Of a stretch of 64,000 nt of DNA, positions 33,964 to 42,138 are shown piece after piece. Both the position numbers and the translations under genes were made by a program. Positions within the stretch are counted from its first letter, which is position 1. Every line of letters begins with the position of its first letter. The notes below the pieces were generated by a model. The model worked only from the letters and a program-made list of their open reading frames with translations. It searched no databases and had not been told where the DNA came from. This stretch comes from Microbacterium sp. ABRD28. GTDB taxonomy: Bacteria > Actinomycetota > Actinomycetes > Actinomycetales > Microbacteriaceae. Location of the stretch: positions 1,736,001 through 1,800,000 of the forward strand of contig NZ_CP031015.1 in assembly GCF_003850245.1 (NCBI RefSeq). Direction: 5' to 3'.

Positions 33964-35067
33964 TCAGGCCACGCGTACGGTCGCCGCGCGTGCCAGCTCG
34001 CGCAGGTCGTTGACGGCCGCGTGACCGAGCTCCGCCCCCGACAGCGCCCGGCCGGCCTGCGAGGAGTACTCCTCGATGAGGGTCTCGACCCGGCTCAGGG
34101 CCCCGCTGTCGATGATGGTGCGCTGAAGCGATGCGATCTGCTCGTCGTCCAGGTCGGGGTCTCCGATGAGTTCATCGACGATCTGTCGTGCCGAGGCGCC
34201 GATGCCCTCGCGGGCGTAGGCGATGAGCACCGTGCGCTTCCCCTCGCGCAGGTCGTCACCGGCGGGCTTGCCGGTCTCGGCGGAGTCGCCGAAGACGCCG
34301 AGCACGTCGTCGCGCAGCTGGAATGCCATGCCGAGGGGGTGGCCGAAGGCGGCGAGGGCGGCGCGCTGGGCGTCGGAGCCCCCCGCGAGGGCGGCGCCGA
34401 TGACGAGCGGCTGCTGGATGCTGTATCGCGCCGACTTGAACGACGCCACCCGCAGGGCGCGCTCGGCGTGCTCCTCATCGGGCGCGACACGGAAGGCGGA
34501 CTCCTCGGCGATGTCGAGGAACTGTCCGACCGTGACCTCACGACGCATGCGGGCGTATTCCTCCCGCGCGGTCGCGGCCGCGGCATCCTGCGCCCGATCC
34601 ATCTCGGCGAGGGATTCCTCGAAGAGATCGTCGCTCCACGCGACCAGGAGGTCGCCGAGCAGGATGGCGCCGGATCGGCCGAACGCCGCGGCGTCGCCGC
34701 GCCAGCCCGAAGCGCGATGGCGCGCCTCGAGTGCACGATGCGCGGAGGGTCGGCCGCGGCGGGTGTCGGAATTGTCGATGACGTCGTCGTGCACGAGGGC
34801 CGCGGCGTGGAAGACCTCCAGCGCCGCGGCGGCGCCGATCACGGGCGCGGGTGGGTCGCCGGCGCGCGACTGCGCCTCGTGCACCGCCCGCCAACCGGCG
34901 ATGAGGAAGCGTCCCCGCAAGCGCTTGCCGCCGGTCAGGGCGTCGGCGGCGGCGTCGATGATCATCGCCGCCTCGTCGCCGAGCTCCTTCGCCTGGGCAC
35001 GCTGACGTGCAAGGAAGTTGTTCAGTCGCTGAGAAACAGCCTCTACGGCGCCCGCGGAAGATGACAC
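33964..35067 (-). CDS. Polyprenyl diphosphate synthase (trans-isoprenyl)
   Basis: 367 residues of the E-isoprenyl diphosphate synthase family. The first Asp-rich motif is DDVIDNSD in ALVHDDVIDNSDTRRGRPSAH; the second is QLRDDVLGVFGD; GGKRLRGRFL binds the diphosphate. The enzyme makes geranylgeranyl or longer diphosphates used for carotenoids, menaquinone side chains or lipid carriers. Small Ala and Gly residues before the first motif do not allow a safe chain-length call. The GTG at 35067 has TAGGCT 6 nt upstream. It sits where idsA2 is found in the mycobacterial pknL neighbourhood, and is convergent with the Rv2175c-like gene. Confidence 0.9.
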   Translation of the reverse strand: MSSSAGAVEAVSQRLNNFLARQRAQAKELGDEAAMIIDAAADALTGGKRLRGRFLIAGWRAVHEAQSRAGDPPAPVIGAAAALEVFHAAALVHDDVIDNSDTRRGRPSAHRALEARHRASGWRGDAAAFGRSGAILLGDLLVAWSDDLFEESLAEMDRAQDAAAATAREEYARMRREVTVGQFLDIAEESAFRVAPDEEHAERALRVASFKSARYSIQQPLVIGAALAGGSDAQRAALAAFGHPLGMAFQLRDDVLGVFGDSAETGKPAGDDLREGKRTVLIAYAREGIGASARQIVDELIGDPDLDDEQIASLQRTIIDSGALSRVETLIEEYSSQAGRALSGAELGHAAVNDLRELARAATVRVA

Positions 35068-35073
35068 GGCCCT

Positions 35074-35079
35074 AGCCTA
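35074..35079 (-). promoter_or_regulatory. -10 box TAGGCT of the polyprenyl synthase gene
   Basis: Read on the minus strand, TAGGCT ends 6 nt before the GTG at 35067, with no Shine-Dalgarno sequence. Predicted leaderless start. Confidence 0.55.
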
Positions 35080-35129
35080 GTAATCAGCGGGACGCGTAGA
35101 ATCGTCCAACCGGATCCAGAGGGGGACCC

Positions 35130-35498
35130 ATGCCACTCTCCGAACAGGAGCAGCGTCTGCTCGATGAGATGGAACGTCATCTCATGCGCAACGACGCCGA
35201 CGTGGTCAGCGCGCGTGAAGGGCGCGCCCTCAGCTATCGCAACATCGTGTACGGCACGATCCTCGTGCTGCTGGGCCTGGGCGGCCTGATCGCCGGTGTG
35301 GCGCTGAAGCTCATCGTCGTCGGGGTGATCGCGTTCGTGGTGATGCTGGGCGGTGTCATCCTCGCCGTAACGCCTGCGCGGGGCGCCCCGAAGACCGCGC
35401 CTCGTCCGGTGAAGACGACCCCCGGGCGCGCCGCCGCCGGCGGTTCCTTCATGGACCGCATGAACGATCGCTGGGACCGCCGACAGGGCGAGCGATGA
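35130..35498 (+). CDS. DUF3040 family membrane protein
   Basis: 122 residues. The family signature MPLSEQEQRLLDEMERHLMRND opens the protein and is followed by two adjacent membrane segments (about 42-60 and 63-82) and a basic, Pro/Ala-rich cytoplasmic tail. DUF3040 proteins are actinobacteria-specific and usually sit next to mraZ, as here; their function is unknown, but the constant position suggests a role in envelope growth. The ATG at 35130 follows GAGGGGG. A clear intrinsic terminator follows, separating it from the dcw cluster. Confidence 0.9.
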   Translation: MPLSEQEQRLLDEMERHLMRNDADVVSAREGRALSYRNIVYGTILVLLGLGGLIAGVALKLIVVGVIAFVVMLGGVILAVTPARGAPKTAPRPVKTTPGRAAAGGSFMDRMNDRWDRRQGER

Positions 35499-35527
35499 TC
35501 ACCGGCTGACTGCCGGCATCCACTTCC

Positions 35528-35560
35528 AGAGCACCGACCTTCGGGTCGGTGCTCTTTTTT
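35528..35560 (+). terminator. Intrinsic terminator after DUF3040 gene
   Basis: A 12-bp perfect stem AGAGCACCGACC with loop TTCG (35528-35555) followed by a T-run. It is the only textbook rho-independent terminator I found in the window, and it isolates the dcw cluster from upstream transcription. Confidence 0.93.
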
Positions 35561-35640
35561 GCGTCCGGTGGAGGAAAAGGGTGGTCACCGGCGCGCTCGG
35601 ATGCGCGGAAAATCGCGGGTGAACAGGTGCGCAGGGTATC

Positions 35641-35670
35641 AAAGTGGAGGAAAGTGGAGTAAAGTGGCGA
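35641..35670 (+). promoter_or_regulatory. MraZ box: three 10-bp AAAGTGG repeats
   Basis: AAAGTGGAGG, AAAGTGGAGT and AAAGTGGCGA lie head to tail with exact 10-bp period, one helical turn. Direct repeats containing GTGG upstream of mraZ are the known binding sites of MraZ. Autoregulation of the dcw promoter by MraZ is therefore likely. A weaker similar sequence lies near 35569-35584. Confidence 0.85.
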
Positions 35671-35710
35671 GCATCTTCGAAGGCCGGACGGAGAAGGGGG
35701 TGGTGTGCCG

Positions 35711-36142
35711 ATGCTGCTGGGTACGCACACTCCCAAGCTCGACGACAAGGGTCGGGTCATCCTGCCCGCCAAATTCCGCGACGATCTCGGCGCCGGCATC
35801 GTCATCACCCGTGGCCAGGAGCGTTGCCTCTACGTCTTCAGCGAAAGCGAGTTCGAGCGCGTGCACGACCGCATCCGCGAGGCGCCGCTGAGCAATAAGC
35901 AGGCGCGCGACTTCCTCCGGATGTTCCTGTCGGGGGCGAGCGCCGAGAAGCCCGACGGCCAGAACCGCATCACCATCCCGCCGCCGCTGCGCGCCTACGC
36001 GGGACTGGGCAAGGACCTCGTGGTCACCGGTGTCGGCGCCCACGCCGAGATCTGGGACGCCGAGGCCTGGAACGCCTACGCCCTCGCCAACGAAGACAGC
36101 TACTCGGAGATGGAGCAGGAGGTGATCCCCGGCCTGTTCTGA
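35711..36142 (+). CDS. mraZ: Transcriptional regulator MraZ
   Basis: 143 residues, the standard length. Two AbrB-like SpoVT/MraZ half-domains each carry the family signature: [26 protein letters not shown] (1-26) and, in the second half, [20 protein letters not shown]. MraZ forms a ring and represses its own dcw operon by binding repeats upstream. I start at the ATG 35711, which gives the canonical N terminus; a GTG two codons earlier is also in frame. The three-repeat MraZ box is 40 bp upstream. rsmH follows after about 100 bp. Confidence 0.95.
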   Translation: MLLGTHTPKLDDKGRVILPAKFRDDLGAGIVITRGQERCLYVFSESEFERVHDRIREAPLSNKQARDFLRMFLSGASAEKPDGQNRITIPPPLRAYAGLGKDLVVTGVGAHAEIWDAEAWNAYALANEDSYSEMEQEVIPGLF

Positions 36143-36243
36143 CGCCCCCGGCTGTGACTCCCAGCCGCTGCCGCCCTGTCGCACTTCCCCGGCGCCAGGT
36201 CGAAGCGGATGGGGATCAGAGCCGGGGGACCGGCCCCACGATC

Positions 36244-37200
36244 ATGAACCTTCGCGACATCCACACCCCGGTCCTGCTCGAGCGCTGTCTCGAGCTGCTC
36301 GGCCCTGCGCTCGAAGCGCCCGGAGCGGTCTTCGTCGACGCCACGCTCGGCATGGGAGGACACAGCGAGGCGTTCCTCGAACGGTTCCCCCACCTCCACC
36401 TCATCGGACTCGATCGCGACCGCGACGCGCTTCGGATCGCCGAGGAACGCCTCGCACCCTTCGGTGACCGGGTCGACCTGGTCCACACGGTCTACGACGG
36501 CATCGACGCCGCGCTCGAGAGTCTCGGGGTCGACGCCGTTCACGGCATCCTGTTCGACCTCGGCGTCTCTTCGCTCCAACTGGACGAGGTCGACCGCGGT
36601 TTCGCGTATTCGCGCGACGCCCCGCTCGACATGAGGATGGACCAGTCGACCGGTGTCACGGCCGCAGACGTGGTCGCCACTTTCAGCGAAGGTCAGCTGC
36701 GGCGGATCTTCGAACGCTACGGCGAGGAGAAGCTCGCCGGCCGCTACGCCCGGGCCATCGTGGCCGCACGGGCGGATGCACCCATCGAGCGCTCCGGACA
36801 GCTCGTCGACATCCTCACCCGCGCCACCCCGTATGCCGCGCAGCGGAGCGGCCACCCGGCCAAGCGGGTGTTCCAGGCGCTGCGGATCGAGGTCAACGGC
36901 GAACTGGCCGCCCTCGAAGCGGCGATCCCCGCCGCTCTCGATCGGCTGGTCGTCGGCGGGCGCATGGTGGTGCTGTCCTACCAGTCCTTGGAGGACCGGC
37001 TGGTCAAACGCGTCTTCGCCGACGCCGTGGCATCCACCTCCCCGCGCGGGCTCCCGGTCGAGCTCCCCGAGCACGCCCCCCGCTTCCGGCTCCTGGTCCG
37101 CGGAGCAGAGCAGGCGGATGCCGACGAGAAGGCGCACAACCCCCGCGCCACCCCGGTACGGCTGCGTGCCGTCGAACGAGTGAGAGAGGCCGCGGCATGA
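36244..37200 (+). CDS. rsmH: 16S rRNA m4C1402 methyltransferase RsmH
   Basis: SAM-dependent methyltransferase that modifies C1402 in the decoding centre of 16S rRNA. 318 residues with [13 protein letters not shown] at the N terminus, the SAM-binding [44 protein letters not shown] and LDMRMDQ, the C-terminal [14 protein letters not shown], and the [16 protein letters not shown] tail. The ATG at 36244 begins [12 protein letters not shown], consistent with the family; an earlier in-frame ATG lacks conservation. ftsL overlaps its stop by 4 bp (ATGA). Confidence 0.95.
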   Translation: MNLRDIHTPVLLERCLELLGPALEAPGAVFVDATLGMGGHSEAFLERFPHLHLIGLDRDRDALRIAEERLAPFGDRVDLVHTVYDGIDAALESLGVDAVHGILFDLGVSSLQLDEVDRGFAYSRDAPLDMRMDQSTGVTAADVVATFSEGQLRRIFERYGEEKLAGRYARAIVAARADAPIERSGQLVDILTRATPYAAQRSGHPAKRVFQALRIEVNGELAALEAAIPAALDRLVVGGRMVVLSYQSLEDRLVKRVFADAVASTSPRGLPVELPEHAPRFRLLVRGAEQADADEKAHNPRATPVRLRAVERVREAAA

Positions 37201-37805
37201 GCGCACCCCTGATCGCCGCACCGCTGACGTCTCCCACCGGGCCGCGGCCGGCGCGTCCGGGAGCCCCCGACCGGACGACGGAGCGACGGCTGCGGCCGGT
37301 CGAGCAGACCGTGCCCGGCGCGCGGCGCCGGCCACGGCTGGCCTACGGAATCGTCGCCGTGGTGGCCGCCCTCGCCATCGCCGGGGTGCAGATGATGCTC
37401 TCGATCCTCACCACCCAGAGCTCCTACGAGATCTCCTCCCTCACCCAGCAGCAGAGCGAGCTGCAGTGGCAGCGGCAGATGCTCTCCGACGATGTCGCAG
37501 GCCTCAGCTCGCCCCAGTACCTCGCGGCCAACGCGGCGGCGCTCGGCATGGTCATCGAGGAGTCGCCGAACTACCTGCGTCTGAGCGACGGCGCCGTGCT
37601 CGGCCCGGGGATCGCTGCGGAGGGCGGCGTCTCGATCGACGCGCTCGGACGCGGCTCGGTCGCGAACAACCTCATCGCCGACCGGCCGCTGGTGACCGAG
37701 CCGGACGCCACCATCCAGGGGGCCCCGGTGGCCAGCACCGGGGACGGGCTCACCGACACGCCGCCGCCGGTAGCCGACACTCTGCCGACCCCCGCCACAC
37801 ACTGA
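37197..37805 (+). CDS. ftsL: FtsL-like cell division protein
   Basis: A 202-residue bitopic membrane protein in the ftsL position. A cytoplasmic, Pro/Arg-rich N terminus (about 1-48) is followed by one membrane helix (about 50-72), a coiled coil (about 75-103: [20 protein letters not shown]) and a periplasmic-side region with [12 protein letters not shown]. The C-terminal 90 residues are an unusually long, Gly/Pro/Thr-rich tail. FtsL bridges FtsQ/DivIC to FtsWI at the septum. Its ATG overlaps the rsmH stop. The call rests on position and topology because FtsL sequences diverge quickly. Confidence 0.82.
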   Translation: MSAPLIAAPLTSPTGPRPARPGAPDRTTERRLRPVEQTVPGARRRPRLAYGIVAVVAALAIAGVQMMLSILTTQSSYEISSLTQQQSELQWQRQMLSDDVAGLSSPQYLAANAAALGMVIEESPNYLRLSDGAVLGPGIAAEGGVSIDALGRGSVANNLIADRPLVTEPDATIQGAPVASTGDGLTDTPPPVADTLPTPATH

Positions 37806-37810
37806 GAGCA

Positions 37811-39598
37811 ATGACCACCCGAGCAAGCCGCAGTCCACGCCGCCGCACGGTGGTCGCGCTGGCCGTCGTCCTGGCGGTCCTCGTCGGCTTCATCGTCCGC
37901 CTCGTCGACATCCAGGTGGTCAACGCCGACGAGCACATCGAAGACTCGATGGAGTGGGCGTTCAGCGGATCCCGCGATCTCCACGGCTCGCGAGGGGCGA
38001 TCGTCGACACCGCGGGCAACACCCTCGCCGGCAGCATCCTGCGCTACGACGTGGTGATCGATCCCAAGAACACCGGCGACATCACCAGGGCGGACGACGA
38101 CGACGTCGAATCCACACTGACGTGGCCCGAGGCGTCAGGTCTCATCGGGTCCGTCACCGGACAGGAGGCCGACGACATCCAGCGGATCGTCGCGTCGGCC
38201 CTGGCCGCCGATCCCGCCGACCAGTACGAGTTTATCCAGCGTGGGATCTCCACCGAGCAGTACCGGGCGTTGGCCGACCTGAAGCTGCCCTACCTGACCT
38301 TCGAGCAGCATCCCGCTCGGACCTACCCGGACGGCGCGGTCGCGGGAAACCTCATCGGGTTCATGGGCACCGACGAGGTGCCCCTCGCGGGACTCGAGCT
38401 CAGCCAGGACGGCTGTCTCACCGCCACAGACGGGCAGCTCCACTTCCAGCGCGGCAAGGACGGCGTGATCATCCCCGGCACCGAGGTCGAGGATCCCGCT
38501 GTCGACGGCGGCACCCTGGAGTTGACCATCGACCGGGACTTGCAGTGGTACCTCATGCAGCTGATCGCCGAGCAGGTGCAGGACATGGGGGCTCTGAGCG
38601 GGTCGATCATGGTCACCGAGGTCGGCACCGGCAAGATCCGCGCGGCGGCGGAGTTCCCCGCCGTCGACCCCAACAACGTCGCGGCCTCCCCGGACGACGA
38701 CCGCAGGAGCCGGATCTTCACCGACTGGTTCGAACCCGGGTCGACGTTCAAAGCCCTCACGGCCGCCACGGTGATCGATGCCGGGGGACAGAACGCCCAG
38801 TCGACGGTGGTCGCCGCCAGCACCGAGACCTTCGCCAACGGTGCGCGCGTGCGGGACTCCTTCGTCCACCCGGCCTACAACTACACCCTCACCGGCGTCC
38901 TCATCGACTCCTCCAACGCGGCCATCTCCCGCATCAGCGAGACCGTCGACTCCCAGACGCGCTACGAGTACCTGCAGCGCTTCGGCGTCGGCGAGGGGAG
39001 CGCGGTGGATTTCCCCGGCGAGCAGACGGGTCTGCTGCGACCGGCGTCCGAGTGGGACAACCAGACGGTCTACAACACCACCTACGGCCAGGGCCTCACC
39101 ACGACCCTCCCCGAACTCGTGGGGGCGTACGGGGCGATCGCCAACGACGGAGAGCGTGTCCCCCTGACGCTGGTGGAGAGCTGCACCGCAGCCGACGGAA
39201 CCGTGACCACCCCCGACACGCCCGATCCGGTCCGCGTGGTGAGCGAAGACACCGCGACCCAGGTGCAGCAGATCCTCGAGAACGTCGCCCTGCAGGCCAA
39301 CTACGCCGACGAGATCGCGGTGCCGGGCTATCGCATCGCCGTCAAGACCGGCACGGGTGAGAAGTCCGACCCCGTGACGCGCGGGTACAAGAGCGGCGCG
39401 TACTTCACCACGATGATCGGATTCGCACCCGCGGACGACCCGCAGTACGTCGTCGCCGTGACGCTCGACGAGCCCACCAAGGTAAAGTCTTCTGTGGCCA
39501 ACGCCGCGGCATTCCAGCAGGCGATGACGCAGGTGCTCAAGACCTACCGGGTCATGCCGTCCACGACGGAACCGCCTGTCCTGCCGAAGTTCGGCTGA
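37811..39598 (+). CDS. ftsI: Septal peptidoglycan transpeptidase FtsI (PBP2b/PBP3 type)
   Basis: 595-residue class B penicillin-binding protein that cross-links septal peptidoglycan. One N-terminal membrane helix (about 14-34), a dimerisation/pedestal domain (about 45-220), then the transpeptidase domain: SxxK with Ser311 and Lys314 (EPGSTFKAL), SxN in DSSNAAIS, and KTG at 512-514 (KTGTGEK). No PASTA domain. Starts at the ATG 37811, 5 bp after ftsL. It ends 18 bp before murF; the murE gene normally found here is absent. Confidence 0.95.
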   Translation: MTTRASRSPRRRTVVALAVVLAVLVGFIVRLVDIQVVNADEHIEDSMEWAFSGSRDLHGSRGAIVDTAGNTLAGSILRYDVVIDPKNTGDITRADDDDVESTLTWPEASGLIGSVTGQEADDIQRIVASALAADPADQYEFIQRGISTEQYRALADLKLPYLTFEQHPARTYPDGAVAGNLIGFMGTDEVPLAGLELSQDGCLTATDGQLHFQRGKDGVIIPGTEVEDPAVDGGTLELTIDRDLQWYLMQLIAEQVQDMGALSGSIMVTEVGTGKIRAAAEFPAVDPNNVAASPDDDRRSRIFTDWFEPGSTFKALTAATVIDAGGQNAQSTVVAASTETFANGARVRDSFVHPAYNYTLTGVLIDSSNAAISRISETVDSQTRYEYLQRFGVGEGSAVDFPGEQTGLLRPASEWDNQTVYNTTYGQGLTTTLPELVGAYGAIANDGERVPLTLVESCTAADGTVTTPDTPDPVRVVSEDTATQVQQILENVALQANYADEIAVPGYRIAVKTGTGEKSDPVTRGYKSGAYFTTMIGFAPADDPQYVVAVTLDEPTKVKSSVANAAAFQQAMTQVLKTYRVMPSTTEPPVLPKFG

Positions 39599-39616
39599 CG
39601 ATCTCCCTTTTGACAC

Positions 39617-41029
39617 ATGATCTCCCTCTCCCTGCACCACATCGCCCTGACACTCGGCGGAGACCTTCTGCTCGTCGGTGACGACACCGTCGACACCGAG
39701 GTCTCCGGGGCCGTCGACACCGACTCCCGCGCCATCGGGCCGGGCGACATCTTCGTCGCCAAACCCGGTGAGACCACCGACGGTCATCTGTTCGTCCCGG
39801 CGGCCCATCGGGCCGGTGCGGTGCTCGCGATCGTCGAGCGGCCGGTCGACGAGCCCATCACCCAGATCGTCGTTCCCGACGTGGTGCAGGCCCTCGCCGA
39901 TCTCGCGCGGGAGGTCGTCGCGCGGGTGCGCTCCCGTGGCGCGCTGAAGGTCATCGGGATCACCGGCTCCAACGGCAAGACCACGACGAAGAACCTCCTG
40001 GCGCGCATCCTTCAGGATGAGGGCGAGACCATCGCCCCTCGCGCCTCGTACAACAACGAGGTCGGGGCTCCGCTGACGATGCTCCGCGTGACCGAGGACA
40101 CCCGCTACCTCGTGAGCGAATTCGGTGCGAGCGGTCCGGGGGCGATCGCGGCCCTCGCCGGTCTCGTCCACCCTGACATCTCGGTCGTCCTCATGGTCGG
40201 CATGGCCCACGCCGGCGGTTTCGGCGGAATCGAGGGCACGTTCCGTGCCAAGTCCGAACTCGTCCAGGCACTGCGGCCCGGTGGTGTGGCCGTCCTGAAC
40301 GCCGATGATCCGCGCGTTGTCCAGATGGCCCCGATCGCCGCGGAGAGACCAGCCGCGGTGCGCTGGTTCGGCCGAGGGGGCGCCGCCGAGGTGCGGGCCG
40401 AAGATGTCGAGGTGACCGCCGACGGCACCTCGTGCACGGTCTTCGTCGACGACGTGTCCGCGTCGCTGCGGCTGCGTGTGCTCGGCGAGCACCACGTCAT
40501 GAACGCCCTCGCCGCCATCGCCGCGGCGACCGCCCTCGGTGTGCCGCTCGCGAATGCCGTCGCCCGGCTGGAGACGGTGGAACTCGCCGAGCGGTGGCGC
40601 ATGCAGCCGCTGGGGTCCGCGCGTGTCCGCATCATCAACGACGCCTACAACGCCAGCCCCGATTCGATGTCCGCGGCCCTGCGGACGCTCGCCCAGATCA
40701 CCGGACCCGGTGAGCGCACGGTTGCCGTCCTCGGTGCGATGAGCGAGCTGGGGGAGTATGCCGGCGAGGAGCACGACCGCATCGGACTCCAGGCCGTGCG
40801 CCTGGGCATCCAGCGCATCGTCGTGATCGGCCCGGAGGCCCGCCGCCTCTTCCTCGCCGCCGTGGGCGAGGGGTCGTGGGACGGCGAGGCGGTGTTCTTC
40901 GCCACCGCCGACGAGGCCTACGACTACCTCACCGGTGAACTGCGCGACGGCGACCGGGTGCTGGTGAAGTCATCCAATTCCGCGGGCCTGAGGTTCCTCG
41001 GCGACCGACTGGGAGAATTCTTCTCGTGA
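39617..41029 (+). CDS. murF: UDP-MurNAc-tripeptide--D-alanyl-D-alanine ligase MurF
   Basis: 470 residues. Adds D-Ala-D-Ala to the UDP-MurNAc tripeptide with ATP. N-terminal domain with AVDTDSRAIGPGDIFVAKPG (MurF/MurE UDP-binding), ATP loop GITGSNGKTTTKN with Lys121, EFGASGPGAI, a central HHVMNALAAIAAA, and C-terminal INDAYNASPDSM, which marks MurF rather than MurE. LGAMSELGEYAGEEHDRIG is typical. The residue at position 3 of the stem peptide, unusual in Microbacteriaceae, may be reflected in its pocket but cannot be read here. Overlaps mraY by 4 bp (GTGA). Confidence 0.94.
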   Translation: MISLSLHHIALTLGGDLLLVGDDTVDTEVSGAVDTDSRAIGPGDIFVAKPGETTDGHLFVPAAHRAGAVLAIVERPVDEPITQIVVPDVVQALADLAREVVARVRSRGALKVIGITGSNGKTTTKNLLARILQDEGETIAPRASYNNEVGAPLTMLRVTEDTRYLVSEFGASGPGAIAALAGLVHPDISVVLMVGMAHAGGFGGIEGTFRAKSELVQALRPGGVAVLNADDPRVVQMAPIAAERPAAVRWFGRGGAAEVRAEDVEVTADGTSCTVFVDDVSASLRLRVLGEHHVMNALAAIAAATALGVPLANAVARLETVELAERWRMQPLGSARVRIINDAYNASPDSMSAALRTLAQITGPGERTVAVLGAMSELGEYAGEEHDRIGLQAVRLGIQRIVVIGPEARRLFLAAVGEGSWDGEAVFFATADEAYDYLTGELRDGDRVLVKSSNSAGLRFLGDRLGEFFS

Positions 41030-42138
41030 GATCCCTCCTGACCGCCGCGGCGATCTCGCTGGCCTTCACGCTCTTTCTCACCCCGGTGTTCCTGCGCCTG
41101 TTCCGCAAGTGGGGCTGGGGTCAGGTGATCCGCACACCCGACGACATCCGCAACCCCAGCCATGGCGAGAAGCGCGGCACGCCCACCATGGGCGGGACGA
41201 TCTTCATCGCCGGCACCATCATCGGCTATCTCGTCGGCGGTGTGGCGGGGAACAACCCACCCACCGTGTCGGGTCTTCTGGTGCTGTGGATGATGGTCGG
41301 GTTCGGCACCGTCGGCTTCATCGACGACTTCATGAAGGTCCGCAGTCAGCGCAGTCTCGGCCTGAGCGGGTGGCGGAAGATCGTGGGTCAGGTCATCGTC
41401 GCGGTGCCGTTCGGCATCGTCGCGCTGAACTTCCCCAACATCTACAACGAAACGCCCGCGTCGCCCTACATCTCGGTGTTCCGCGACGTCCAGGTGCTGT
41501 GGTTCTTCGCCCTCGGTCCCATCCTCGGCTGGTTGCTGTACCTGGCCTGGATCTCGTTCATCGGTGTCGCCGCATCCAACTCGGTCAACGTCAGCGACGG
41601 GCTGGACGGTCTGGCTGCCGGAGCCGGCATCTTCGTCGTGGGCGCCTACAGCCTCATCGCCTTCTGGCAGTTCAATCAGGCCTGCTTCGGCGGCGGGGAG
41701 TTGAGTCCGGGTGGGCTCTCGGCCTGCTACGCCACGAGGGACCCGTTCGACCTCGCGATCGTCTCCGCCGCCTTCGTCGGGGCGCTGGTCGGCTTCCTCT
41801 GGTGGAACGCGCCGAAGGCGCAGGTCTTCATGGGCGATGTCGGATCGATGGCGATCGGGGGCGTCCTCGCCGCGATGGCGATCCTGACCCGCACCGAACT
41901 GCTCATGGTGCTCGTCGCCGGTGTCTACGTGATCGCCTCGGGATCGGTCATCCTCCAGCGCGTGTACTTCAAGGTGACGCGCGGCAAACGGCTGTTCCTC
42001 ATGAGTCCCCTGCACCATCACCTCGAGATGCGCGGGTGGTCGGAGATCACCATCGTGGTGCGGATGTGGATCATCGCCGGGCTCCTCGCGGTCTCGGGTG
42101 TCGGGTTCTTCTACGTCGAATGGCTCTCGCAGACATGA
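41026..42138 (+). CDS. mraY: Phospho-N-acetylmuramoyl-pentapeptide transferase MraY
   Basis: A 370-residue membrane enzyme that transfers phospho-MurNAc-pentapeptide to undecaprenyl phosphate, making lipid I. About ten membrane segments. Signature sequences are GTPTMGGTIFI, the Asp pair GFIDDFMKVR, SVNVSDGLDGLAAG, AQVFMGDVGSMAIG and the LMSPLHHHLEMRGWSE loop. All known catalytic aspartates and the three-histidine motif are present. The GTG start overlaps the murF stop; the murD ATG overlaps its own stop, so the block is translationally coupled. Confidence 0.96.
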   Translation: MRSLLTAAAISLAFTLFLTPVFLRLFRKWGWGQVIRTPDDIRNPSHGEKRGTPTMGGTIFIAGTIIGYLVGGVAGNNPPTVSGLLVLWMMVGFGTVGFIDDFMKVRSQRSLGLSGWRKIVGQVIVAVPFGIVALNFPNIYNETPASPYISVFRDVQVLWFFALGPILGWLLYLAWISFIGVAASNSVNVSDGLDGLAAGAGIFVVGAYSLIAFWQFNQACFGGGELSPGGLSACYATRDPFDLAIVSAAFVGALVGFLWWNAPKAQVFMGDVGSMAIGGVLAAMAILTRTELLMVLVAGVYVIASGSVILQRVYFKVTRGKRLFLMSPLHHHLEMRGWSEITIVVRMWIIAGLLAVSGVGFFYVEWLSQT

